Source of the DNA: Myxococcales bacterium
Lineage (GTDB): Bacteria; Myxococcota_A; Polyangia; Polyangiales; Polyangiaceae
Reading direction: 5' to 3'
DNA: 64,000 nt
Assembly (NCBI GenBank): GCA_016706225.1
Contig: JADJKB010000013.1
Coordinates: forward strand, 229,780-293,779
Positions 56,715-64,000 of the stretch are shown piece by piece. Position 1 is the first letter of the stretch. Every line of letters begins with the position of its first letter. The notes beneath the pieces are model-generated. The model was not told the origin of the DNA, searched no databases, and saw only the letters and a list, made by a program, of their open reading frames with translations. Both the position numbers and the translations under genes were made by a program.

Positions 56715-58156
56715 CGTCGCTGCTCCTTCCAGTCGTTGGTGCCCGGCACGAACACCCTCGCCGCGCTACCCGCATCAGGCTTCGGCGAAGCAGGCTTTCC
56801 GGGTTGGGCGGTTGGCAAGTCGTCCAGCGCAACTACGGGGACAGGTGACGTCGCCTTCGGCAGCGGTGCGGGGGTTCCTGAAGGTGCAGGCGTCGGCGCG
56901 GGCGCAACCGCGCTGACACCGGGATCTGCTGCCACCGGCGGTGCGCCTGCACCGGGCGTCCGCGCGCCCTTGACGACGACCAGTGTGATCCCGAGGGTCA
57001 AGACCAACACGAGCGCGACTCCAACACCCCCGACCGCCGCAAGCACCGGGCGATCGAGTACAGTCCGCACGATCGACACGCCCGTTCTTCCTCTGGCCAC
57101 CGGGAGCGCGGTCACGTCGGACGACACCACCGGCGAGAGCTGCACCACATCCGAACTCGGCAGTGTCCTGTCCGCGACCGACGGCGGGACCGTGAGTTTT
57201 GGCGCCGTAGAAAGGGGGGCACGGTGCATCTCCGAATAGGCGTGGCGCACCGCGTTTTGCATCGCCCGCGCGTCGGGCCAGCGTCTCGGCTTCTCGAACG
57301 CGACCGCGCGATCGACGACCGCCGCCACAGCAGCGTGCAGCTTCGGCTCGAGCGACGCGAGCGGAGGCGCGGCCTTCGTCATCGCCGAAAGCAACAACTC
57401 GTTTGTCGTGCGTCCCTCGTGCACGGCACGCCCCGTGAGCAACGCGAACATCAAAGCGCCGACCGCCCACAAATCACTTCGCGCATCGACCTCGGCCCAG
57501 AGCCCACGCGCTTGCTCCGGCGGCATGTACGAGGGCGTGCCCATGCTCGTGCCGTCGCGTGTCGCATTGCTCGCCGTCGAGAGCTCACGGAGCCGCGCGA
57601 TGCCGAAGTCGAGAACTTTGATCTGTCCGTCGCGAGTGAGGAAGACGTTCTCCGGTTTCAAGTCGCGATGAACCACGCCCTTGTCGTGCGCGGCGATGAG
57701 CACGTCGAGGATTTGATCGGCGGCCGAGAGTACCTCGTCGGCAGAAAGTTTGCCGCCGGAGCGTGCCGCGCGCGCGTCGAGGTGCTCGCCATCGAGCAGT
57801 TCCATCACCAAGAAGATCGCACCGTCCTCCGCCTCGTCCTCGTCGATCACTTTGACCGCACCGGAGTGACCGACGGTGTTGGCCGCGCGACCCTCTTTGA
57901 AGAACCGCGATCGAATGTGCGAATGCGTGCTGAGCTCCGGGTGAAGGATCTTCAGCGCCGCTCTCGTGCCATTCCGGTGGCTCGCGGCGTACACGGCCGC
58001 CATCCCGCCCACTCCGAGGAGCACGTCGAGCCGCCACTTCCCGCGCAAGACGGTACCCACCCGGGCGTTTGCCCGCATCGCGACCGGGTCGATGGCGGTG
58101 GTGGTGGAGAGGGAGTCGGGGGGCATGAGCGATGGCTCCGCCAAGGTTAGCTCCAT
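56711..58156 (-). CDS. Hanks-type Ser/Thr protein kinase with membrane anchor
   Basis: 481 residues. Kinase domain about 38-310 with LGVGGMAAVY, Lys69, HRDLKPENV (Asp165), DFGIARL and the APE-equivalent MPPEQAR; all catalytic positions are present. One membrane segment at about 370-392 (GGVGVALVLVLTLGITLVVV), then a Pro/Ala/Thr tail outside the cytoplasm. Such kinases sense signals at the membrane and phosphorylate cytoplasmic targets. Its stop overlaps the TPR/PEGA protein start. Divergent from a XRE-family regulator, starts 42 bases apart, a hint of linked control. Confidence 0.93.
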   Translation of the reverse strand: MELTLAEPSLMPPDSLSTTTAIDPVAMRANARVGTVLRGKWRLDVLLGVGGMAAVYAASHRNGTRAALKILHPELSTHSHIRSRFFKEGRAANTVGHSGAVKVIDEDEAEDGAIFLVMELLDGEHLDARAARSGGKLSADEVLSAADQILDVLIAAHDKGVVHRDLKPENVFLTRDGQIKVLDFGIARLRELSTASNATRDGTSMGTPSYMPPEQARGLWAEVDARSDLWAVGALMFALLTGRAVHEGRTTNELLLSAMTKAAPPLASLEPKLHAAVAAVVDRAVAFEKPRRWPDARAMQNAVRHAYSEMHRAPLSTAPKLTVPPSVADRTLPSSDVVQLSPVVSSDVTALPVARGRTGVSIVRTVLDRPVLAAVGGVGVALVLVLTLGITLVVVKGARTPGAGAPPVAADPGVSAVAPAPTPAPSGTPAPLPKATSPVPVVALDDLPTAQPGKPASPKPDAGSAARVFVPGTNDWKEQRR

Positions 58157-58197
58157 GCTAACGTCTCAAGCCACCATCCTCAGTAGCGTCGGCGCGC

Positions 58198-58551
58198 ATG
58201 CCTCGCCGACCGGGCACCGCATCCCTGGCGCGCCGAATTGGCGCTCGGATTCGCTCGCTCCGAGTCGAGACCGGCATCACCCAGGAGAAGTTGGCGTGGA
58301 ACTGCAACCTCGCGAAGCCATACCTGTCCCAAATCGAGGCAGGAAAAAGGCTACCCTCGCTGCCCGCGCTGGTTGCGCTCGCGAAGCAGCTGGGGGTCGA
58401 GCTTGCGGACCTGATTCTCACCGAAGGCAAGGACCCTCGCTTCCGCTTCGCCGAGGCGGCTCGGTGTGGAGACTGGCAGAGCGCGATCGACGCCCTCCGT
58501 GAGCTCGGTTTCGCCTGCACGAGTCGCGAGAGCCGTGCTCGTTCTGGGTGA
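58198..58551 (+). CDS. XRE-family transcriptional regulator
   Basis: 117 residues from ATG 58198. The first two thirds form a Cro/C1-type helix-turn-helix (IGARIRSLRVETGITQEKLAW, NLAKPYLSQIEAGKRLPSLPAL), and the rest is a short helical C-terminus without a known effector domain. It would bind an operator as a dimer; the close divergent start of the kinase gene is a likely site. The following reading frame starts before this gene's stop in the same direction. Confidence 0.9.
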   Translation: MPRRPGTASLARRIGARIRSLRVETGITQEKLAWNCNLAKPYLSQIEAGKRLPSLPALVALAKQLGVELADLILTEGKDPRFRFAEAARCGDWQSAIDALRELGFACTSRESRARSG

Positions 58552-58595
58552 TTCGTGCCGTTGAACGCCCTCGGCCAGACCGCTACGCGGGGCGT

Positions 58596-58785
58596 ATGTT
58601 CGAACTCCACCACCTCTCTTGGGCCCAGCGCTGCGTGCTGGGTGACCTTCGCCTCGGTCCGCAATGGGAGGGCGGGCTCAGGACCCGGACCTTCCGCGCC
58701 TTGCGCCGGCGCAACCTGATCGCACCCGTCGAGCGCGGGGACTTCGCCTATCGGTGGCGCCTCACACCTCCTGGCACTCGCGTCG
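58596..58785 (+). pseudogene. Truncated small gene, winged-helix-like
   Basis: From ATG 58596 a convincing sequence runs for about 58 residues (MFELHHLSWAQRCVLGDLRL, FRALRRRNLIAPVERGDFAY, RWRLTPPG), resembling the end of a small winged-helix protein. Then the frame becomes noise exactly where transposase sequence begins in another frame. I read it as a short gene cut by insertion of an element that has since decayed. The boundary near 58785 is approximate. Confidence 0.5.
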
Positions 58786-59164
58786 TGGGGCATCGAGGTC
58801 TTCTTCCGCGAGGCCAAGCAACTCTTCTCGCTTCGCCGACTCACAGGCGCGCAAGGAAGCGGCGGTCCTTCGCGTCGCTCCCCTGGTCGGACTCCTCTAC
58901 TCCGTCCTCGTTCTCTGGTTCGCCGAAGGCGCCCTCCAGAGCCCGCTGGCCAGGCTTCCTGTCCGACCGTGGTACGCGCACAAGCGCGGCTTCTCCTTCG
59001 CCGACATCCTCCGTACCGCCCGTCGTGCCCTCCACGGCATCGACGTTCTGGTTCCATTCAACCTTTCCGAGAACTTGCAACAACCTCGACGCCCCCCAGA
59101 TCGTCATCTGCAGCATGCACTGAACCCCACCGGTCGAGCGGACCCACTGAAGTCTGCAGCCTGA
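58760..59164 (+). pseudogene. Decayed transposase, C-terminal remnant
   Basis: Two frames together give the end of a DDE transposase: LLALASWGIEVFFREAKQLF in one frame (the WxIEVFFRxxKQ signature containing the catalytic Glu), then after a one-base shift near 58845 DSQARKEAAVLRVAPLVG, LLYSVLVLWFAEGALQ, and RPWYAHKRGFSFADILRTA in the next. The N-terminal two thirds with the first two Asp residues are missing, and there is at least one frameshift. No terminal inverted repeats are apparent. Confidence 0.75.
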
Positions 59165-59175
59165 AGTCTGTAGCC
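59148..59175. repeat. 14-base tandem duplication
   Basis: TGAAGTCTGCAGCC is followed directly by TGAAGTCTGTAGCC (one mismatch). Both carry a TGA, one of which ends the transposase frame. It lies just before a strong hairpin. Confidence 0.9.
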
Positions 59176-59206
59176 TCGTGTTTCGCCCGAAAGGGCGAAA
59201 TACGAG
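59175..59206. terminator. Strong bidirectional hairpin, 14-base stem
   Basis: CTCGTGTTTCGCCC, GAAA tetraloop, GGGCGAAATACGAG: a 14-base stem with one G-T wobble. It abuts the stop codon of the minus-strand gene at 59207 and follows the transposase remnant on the plus strand, so it can terminate both directions. No long T run, but AAA/TTT lies in the stem. Confidence 0.7.
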
Positions 59207-60004
59207 TCAGATGCGTCGCACCGGCAGGCGCAGGCGCGGTGGTTCTCGGTCGTACATGCTCACGCAGGCGGAGAGGACGCGATCCTGCTCGGGACCGGGG
59301 CGATTCGACGCCGCGAAGACTTGTAGGCCCAGGTCGCTGCCGACGTGGTCGGCGACCTCCGCCAGGAACTGGGTGGCGTAGACGTTTCTGGAGCCGATCG
59401 CATACGCGAGCGGCACCAAGTCCTCGTTCCGATCATGCGCAGCGGCGAACGTCGCCCATTGATCCAGCAGCAGGAGCTCTTGATCGGCAGGCCCATGACG
59501 GCGGACGTCGACCAGCATGTCGGTGAGCAGGGACTCGACGAGCTCTCCAAGGTGTGCCGGGATGCCCTCGTAGAACGAGTAAGTGTTCGCGTCGACGCGC
59601 CAGACGACCAGCTCGATCGCGTCTCGGATGTACACCTCGGCGTCGATGCCGGTCTCGACCCACGGCACCGCGGAGTAGCCCTCGAACGCATCTTCCACGA
59701 TGTCCCAGGGGCCAAACGGGTAGTCTTCCGCGCGGAACCTATCGACCAGCATCGCGACCAGCGTCAGGGATGCGCGATACCAGGCGAGTCGCTCGGCCGG
59801 GGCGAGCTGCGCGGCATCAACGGTCGCTTCGCGCCAGCGTTCCGTCTCCCTCTGGGCCAAGCGCAGTCGACGCTGCACGGTCCCCCGCTCGAACCAGCTC
59901 CTAGGAAACAGTAGTCGGACATCGAACTTGGAAGGACTGACCGGGAACCGGCTCCAGTGGCCGCGAAGGGCGCGCGCGCGGCGCTGGGCTATCAGCGGTT
60001 CCAT
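59207..60004 (-). CDS. Conserved-looking protein of unknown function
   Basis: 265 residues from ATG 60004; the frame is open much further upstream, but that part has Arg/Ala-rich shadow composition. The chosen protein looks well formed: PSKFDVRLLFPRSWFERG, YRASLTLVAMLVDRFRAEDY, VPWVETGIDAEVYIRDAIEL, LLLLDQWATFAAAHDRNED. No signal peptide or membrane segment. I do not know the family. Ends at a strong hairpin; divergent from the next unknown gene. Confidence 0.7.
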   Translation of the reverse strand: MEPLIAQRRARALRGHWSRFPVSPSKFDVRLLFPRSWFERGTVQRRLRLAQRETERWREATVDAAQLAPAERLAWYRASLTLVAMLVDRFRAEDYPFGPWDIVEDAFEGYSAVPWVETGIDAEVYIRDAIELVVWRVDANTYSFYEGIPAHLGELVESLLTDMLVDVRRHGPADQELLLLDQWATFAAAHDRNEDLVPLAYAIGSRNVYATQFLAEVADHVGSDLGLQVFAASNRPGPEQDRVLSACVSMYDREPPRLRLPVRRI

Positions 60005-60281
60005 GGACAGTCGGTAGCGCGATCCTCGGCGCTGCTCGCGCCTGCCGTCAATGACGGCTTTGCGTCGGGCGGTGTTCGGCGTCGTCCACGCCCCTCGGTA
60101 GAGATCGGGCGCGTGACGCGGGCCTCGCGATCCCGCCGACCTGCCGCGTCCCTCGCCGGGAGCACTGTCCACTTCTACGCCGCTCGTGCATGCCGGAGGG
60201 TGGTGGGTCATCGTGGTCGACCTGGCGCGCCACCGAGCGGCGGCTCTTGCGGCCTGCCGGGTTCGTTGTTGAACTCGGGGC
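60005..60281. other. Intergenic region between divergent unknown genes
   Basis: About 277 bases. Frames through it give only arginine-rich, shadow-like products. It must hold the promoters of the two flanking genes, but no clear consensus box is seen. Confidence 0.45.
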
Positions 60282-60956
60282 ATGGCGAAACCGACGAGCA
60301 GTGCGGGACGCAAGAATGCTCGGCGGAGCAGGACGAGCGGCATCGAGCGCGCCTTGGCAGCCAACCCGCGAATTACCCGTTCCGCATCCCTTCGATCAAC
60401 GCTCGAGGTTGGCAAGGCGATCTTCGAAGGGGTGTTTGGCGGCAGCGGCAAGGCGATGCGTGTCAATGGGCGCAAGGACGTTTCCTTCAGGAAACTCGCT
60501 CGGAACAGCGCGCTGCCGGTTAGCGCCTCGAGCCTGTGGCGTTCGTGCGCGATCTACGAGCTTTCTCTCAGATGGCCCCCGATGACGAAGTGCCAACACC
60601 TGACTCTCTCGCACATGAGGAGCGTGCTTGGAATCGCACCGCGGGACCAGCTTCGGTTGCTAACTCGCGCTGAGAAGGGACATTGGAGCGTCTCCAGGCT
60701 CGTTGCCCACGCGGAGAGCAAGCGTCGAAGTCATGGCGGCCGGCCGCGCAAGTTGAAAGTCGAGAGCTACCTCGACTCCGTGCGGGTCATGCTCTCCGAG
60801 CTGCCCGAGGCCGTCTGCGACTCCGAGGGCATCCGCGCGCTCGAAGAGCACGAGCTGGCCGCCGGGTTGAAGGCAACGAGCGCTCTCCGGGAGAGGTTGC
60901 CGCGCCTCGAGTCCGCCCTCCGCCGGTCACGTGGGCGATTCGCCCGCGGACGTTGA
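60282..60956 (+). CDS. Unrecognised basic protein, possibly DNA-associated
   Basis: 224 residues, highly basic. A conserved-looking core runs from SASLRSTLEVGKAIFEGVF through SSLWRSCAIYELSLR to GHWSVSRLVAHAESKRRS, largely helical, followed by the basic GGRPRKLKV and a helical tail. The style recalls small DNA-binding or mobile-element-associated proteins, but I cannot name a family. It follows the transposase remnant region and has no operon partner. Confidence 0.6.
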   Translation: MAKPTSSAGRKNARRSRTSGIERALAANPRITRSASLRSTLEVGKAIFEGVFGGSGKAMRVNGRKDVSFRKLARNSALPVSASSLWRSCAIYELSLRWPPMTKCQHLTLSHMRSVLGIAPRDQLRLLTRAEKGHWSVSRLVAHAESKRRSHGGRPRKLKVESYLDSVRVMLSELPEAVCDSEGIRALEEHELAAGLKATSALRERLPRLESALRRSRGRFARGR

Positions 60957-61444
60957 GCAAGAGCAACGCGGCTTCTGGGCTGTCTCCGCCGGAGACGATC
61001 CCTACGAACGCCGCGAAACGGCGCTTGCGGTGTCGCCTTGGCAAAAGCCCAATCCGGCGGGGGTGGTCGGATCTGACCAAGGCCTGCCCGAAAACGACCA
61101 ACTCTCGTCCTCCCGAGTATCACTCTCGATATCCGCACTGCACCGAATCACGCCACGCAAGAACCTCGACGATCTTCGCGGGCGCTGCGACGCACGCTGA
61201 CGCTGCGTCACATTCGGTCGCGATCACCTTGTCGTTTTCGTCCTGAAGCACATCTGCGACCGAGCGCGCAACTGGCAGATCCGCCAGGTCGCGCGGTGAC
61301 ACGCATCCGAAACTGTGCGCGAGCGTGAGCGCGACTCTCACCTGTCGTGATCGCAACTGGCATTCGTCATCTCGGAGCGAGGGTCAGCCGTGCGATACTG
61401 TTTGGCGCGTGGGGTGGTGGGCAGCCCCGCAAGGAGCGGCGGAC
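60957..61444. other. Long intergenic region without a clear gene
   Basis: About 490 bases. No RNA gene or promoter stands out. A minus-strand frame at 61120-61356 (78 residues, LAHSFGCVSPRDLADLPVAR) has a plausible composition but no ribosome site, so I do not call it. AGGAG lies eight bases before the next start at 61445. Confidence 0.5.
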
Positions 61445-64000
61445 ATGGCTGGGGCGCGGCGTATTCGTGGGCTTTGCTGGGCACTGGTCGTCGGCGCGCT
61501 TGCGCTATCCGCGTGCGGCGGCGAACGCGAGCAGCAACCGTTACCGAGTGCGGGCACTCCGCCGGCGACGGCGGCAACACTTCCCGCGCAAGCAGTCGCG
61601 CTCGCGAAGGGCAGCGTGCTCACCGCGACAACGGGTGGATTCTCGAATGTATCGAAGGGGCACGCCATGTTGGCCACCGTCGTGCCGCAGCGCGCAGACG
61701 GCACAACGAAGCTCAGCGCGGGTTCACTCGTCCTCGAAACGCGGGCCGAAGGCGCATCAGACCGCCAGGCCGAGCTCGACGACGGCAAGGTGATCTACCG
61801 CGACGCCTTCACCGACACGGACATCATCATCGCCGCGCACGGAGCGCGCTACGAAGAGCTGCGTGTGGTGCGTTCGTCGAAGGCGCCCACTGCCGCGCGC
61901 TATCGGCTGAGGACAACCGGAAAGCTGCGGCTGGAGAAGGGCACCATCGAAGTGCTCGACGACGCCGGGCGAGCACTGCTCCGGACGCTGCCGGCGTACG
62001 CCGTCGATGCTTCGGGCACTCGGCGTGCGCTCGAGGTGCAGCTCGACACGACCGGCGAGGACGCCGTGCTCATCGCGAAGCTCGACACGACCGGGCTCTC
62101 GTTCCCCATCGTCGTGGATCCGACCTGGGTCAGCGGCACGGGCTGGCCGGCGGAGACGGTCGTGGCGCTCAACAGCGTCTGGATGAAGGAGCACAGCACC
62201 ATCACCTCCACCGTGAACGGTGCGGTCGCGGTGATCGACGTCAGCCCCGGCCCAGTGCTTGCTGACGATGCCGAGGCCGTCGTGGGCCAGAACGTGACAG
62301 TCAACGGCACGGTCAGCGCCAACCGCGTGCGCATCAAGCAGGGCGGCTTGGTGAACGGCGACGTGCGCACCAACACCTTGGTCAACAACGGCAGCATCAG
62401 CGGCTCCACGGTCACCCCGCTCACGCTGCCCCTCACCATCACGGTTCCGCCTTTCCCGACGTTCAGCGCAAGGACGACCGCGGTAACTCTGGAGCAGCGG
62501 GAGGATCTGACACTCGCCGCCGGGAGCTACGGTGACGTCTTGCTGAAGGCCGGCACGACTGCCGACCCGACAGTGCTCACGCTGAGCGGTGGCATCTACA
62601 ACCTCAATGGGCTCAACCTTGGCGACAAGAGCCGCGTAACGTGCGCGGCAGCTTGTGAGATCCGGATAAAGAACCGCCTCGAACCCGGGCAGGGCGCGTT
62701 CATCGGTCCCGCGGCGGGATCAGGGATCGGTGCACCCGATATTCAGATTTTCGTCGAGGGCCTCAACGGCTCGAGCGGAAACCTCGGCGGCACTCCCAAG
62801 GCGGCGGCGATCGGATTCGACAACGTAGTTCAAGCCAGGTTGCTAGTGCCCAACGGAACACTCTGGCTCAAGGCCGGAACCGTCGCGACCGGAGTCTTCG
62901 TCGCACGCGATGTCTCTGTGGGCGAAGGCGTCTCGCTGACGAAGGACGTGACGACGCCGTATGCCGGCGATCCCAACGATGGCAACCCATGCACCGCCGA
63001 CTCCTGCGATCCCGGCACCGGACAGGTGCACCATGACCCGCTTCCGGCCGGATCGAGCTGCGCGAACGCGACCGCTTGTGACGGTGCGGAGACCTGCGAT
63101 GGGGCTGGCACGTGCCAGCCAGGCACGGCGGTAGTCTGCACCGCGTCCGATCAGTGCCACGACGCCGGCACGTGCAACCCGGCGACCGGCGCTTGCTCCA
63201 ATCCTCCGAAGGCGAATGGAGCGAGCTGTAACGATGGCGACGGCTGCACGCAGACCGACATCTGCCAGTCCGGCACCTGCACCGGCGCGAACCCCGTCGT
63301 CTGCACCGCCAGCGACCAGTGCCACACCGCGGGCAGCTGCAACCCGAGCACCGGCGTCTGCACCAACCCGGCGAAGGCCGACGACGCGAGTTGCAATGAC
63401 GGCGACGCTTGCACTCAGACTGACACCTGCCAGGGGGGCTCCTGCACGGGTGGCAATCCGAAGGTCTGCACCGCGAGCGATCAGTGCCACGACCCAGGAA
63501 CCTGCGCGCCTGCGACCGGCGTTTGCTCGAACCCTGCCAAGGCCGATGGCGCGAGCTGCGATGACGGGAACGGCTGCACGCAGACGGACACTTGCCAGAC
63601 GGGCGCCTGCGCGGGTGGCAACCCGGTGGTCTGCACTGCCCTCGACCAGTGTCATATCCCCGGCACCTGTGCCCCCGGCACAGGAGTTTGCTCGAACCCC
63701 AACAAGGCCAACGGCTCGAGCTGCGACGATTCGAACGCTTGCACGACCGGCGAGAGTTGCTCCAGCGGAGCGTGCACCGGCGGCACGACTGTCGCCACGG
63801 ATGACGGAAACCCCTGCACCGCCGACGCTTGCGATCCAAGCGGCGGCGTCACGCACACGCCGGTTGCGGCCGGGACGTCGTGCGGCGATTCGAATGTCTG
63901 CAACGGCGCTGAGACGACGCGGCAGGGGCCTGCCAAGCGGGGACGCCTCCTTCGGTCGACGACGGCAATCCGTGCACCACCGACGCTTGCGATCCGTAGG
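61445..64000 (+). CDS. Long Cys-rich repeat lipoprotein, 3' end missing
   Basis: At least 852 residues, open to the end of the window. ATG 61445 with AGGAG upstream, lipobox LSAC, an N-terminal domain (about 20-230), a beta-helix-like part (about 240-490; VNGTVSANRVRIKQGGLV), then a Cys-rich region: NPCTADSCDPGTG units of the Dictyostelium-type repeat and four tandem 55-residue units (CTASDQCH...GTCNPATG...SCNDGDGCTQTD). Near 63915 the sequence departs from the pattern (NGAETTRQGP), and a better continuation (GACQAGTPPSVDDGNPCTTD) lies in another frame, so there is probably a frameshift or assembly error close to the edge. Probably a large surface protein. Confidence 0.85.
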   Translation, partial: MAGARRIRGLCWALVVGALALSACGGEREQQPLPSAGTPPATAATLPAQAVALAKGSVLTATTGGFSNVSKGHAMLATVVPQRADGTTKLSAGSLVLETRAEGASDRQAELDDGKVIYRDAFTDTDIIIAAHGARYEELRVVRSSKAPTAARYRLRTTGKLRLEKGTIEVLDDAGRALLRTLPAYAVDASGTRRALEVQLDTTGEDAVLIAKLDTTGLSFPIVVDPTWVSGTGWPAETVVALNSVWMKEHSTITSTVNGAVAVIDVSPGPVLADDAEAVVGQNVTVNGTVSANRVRIKQGGLVNGDVRTNTLVNNGSISGSTVTPLTLPLTITVPPFPTFSARTTAVTLEQREDLTLAAGSYGDVLLKAGTTADPTVLTLSGGIYNLNGLNLGDKSRVTCAAACEIRIKNRLEPGQGAFIGPAAGSGIGAPDIQIFVEGLNGSSGNLGGTPKAAAIGFDNVVQARLLVPNGTLWLKAGTVATGVFVARDVSVGEGVSLTKDVTTPYAGDPNDGNPCTADSCDPGTGQVHHDPLPAGSSCANATACDGAETCDGAGTCQPGTAVVCTASDQCHDAGTCNPATGACSNPPKANGASCNDGDGCTQTDICQSGTCTGANPVVCTASDQCHTAGSCNPSTGVCTNPAKADDASCNDGDACTQTDTCQGGSCTGGNPKVCTASDQCHDPGTCAPATGVCSNPAKADGASCDDGNGCTQTDTCQTGACAGGNPVVCTALDQCHIPGTCAPGTGVCSNPNKANGSSCDDSNACTTGESCSSGACTGGTTVATDDGNPCTADACDPSGGVTHTPVAAGTSCGDSNVCNGAETTRQGPAKRGRLLRSTTAIRAPPTLAIRR
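63137..63796 (+). repeat. Four tandem 165-base units in surface protein gene
   Basis: Units start at 63137, 63302, 63467 and 63632, each beginning TGCACC or TGCACT and encoding 55 residues with the same eight-cysteine spacing. Copies differ at many positions, so the duplication is not recent. Confidence 0.92.

Noticed and set aside
61120..61356. Small minus-strand frame of 78 residues.
   Set aside because: Composition is acceptable but there is no ribosome site, no neighbour and no recognisable pattern.

Overview
The window looks like chromosomal DNA of a high-G+C Myxococcota bacterium, most likely a polyangial (Sorangium-like) lineage. This rests on gene style, not on a marker gene. About twenty predicted proteins carry a lipoprotein signal peptide, often followed by a Gly-, Ala/Pro- or Asp/Ala-rich spacer. 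There are eukaryote-like Ser/Thr kinases, a TonB-like protein with an AgmX/PglI-type tail, Cys-rich repeat proteins, and many genes coupled by 4-base ATGA, GTGA or TTGA overlaps. I see no rRNA, tRNA, CRISPR array or intact mobile element.

Layout. 1-9.5 kb: the end of a chemotaxis receptor, tandem Bor-like lipoproteins behind an L,D-transpeptidase, two near-identical copies of a hairpin-rich repeat, an unusual membrane-anchored GspE/PilB-type ATPase and a pair of charged secreted proteins. 9.6-16.2 kb: two coupled sulfatase-fold lipoproteins with Thr at the nucleophile position, then a coupled trio of a MopE-like lipoprotein, a Cys-rich lipoprotein and a nine-site multihaem cytochrome lipoprotein. 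16.3-22 kb: a thioesterase and a four-gene Gld-like ABC exporter (ATPase, permease, GldG-like, DUF4340). 22-34.7 kb: QueG, a ferritin-like protein, a dihaem cytochrome, three large surface lipoproteins (one a metzincin protease, one with a somatomedin-B-like domain), a PAS histidine kinase, a hydrolase and a DUF2914 lipoprotein. 35-47 kb: a metal-uptake operon (small His-containing exported protein, outer-membrane channel, binding protein, ATPase, permease), then a run of ion-homeostasis membrane proteins (MscS-like channel, two cation/proton antiporters, an APC permease fused to two UspA domains). 47-53.6 kb: a propeller-linked kinase, a methyltransferase, a MepA endopeptidase with LysM, a ten-residue-repeat membrane protein, a triple zinc-ribbon protein and a TonB-like protein.

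53.6-64 kb is the accessory-looking end: a partial third copy of the repeat, an amber-interrupted reading frame, two paralogous Gly-rich lipoproteins (one frameshifted), a kinase coupled to a TPR/PEGA membrane protein, a XRE regulator, a decayed transposase, two unrecognised genes, and a long repeat-built lipoprotein that runs off the window with an apparent frameshift close to the edge.

Taken together the window is mostly cell-envelope biology: surface lipoproteins, wall remodelling, metal and ion transport, and periplasmic redox proteins. The most novel-looking units are the MopE/Cys-rich/multihaem trio, the Thr-type sulfatase-fold pair, the membrane-anchored ATPase pair and the hairpin-rich dispersed repeat. 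Start codons are uncertain for many genes because GTG and TTG starts are common here and Shine-Dalgarno sequences are often weak.
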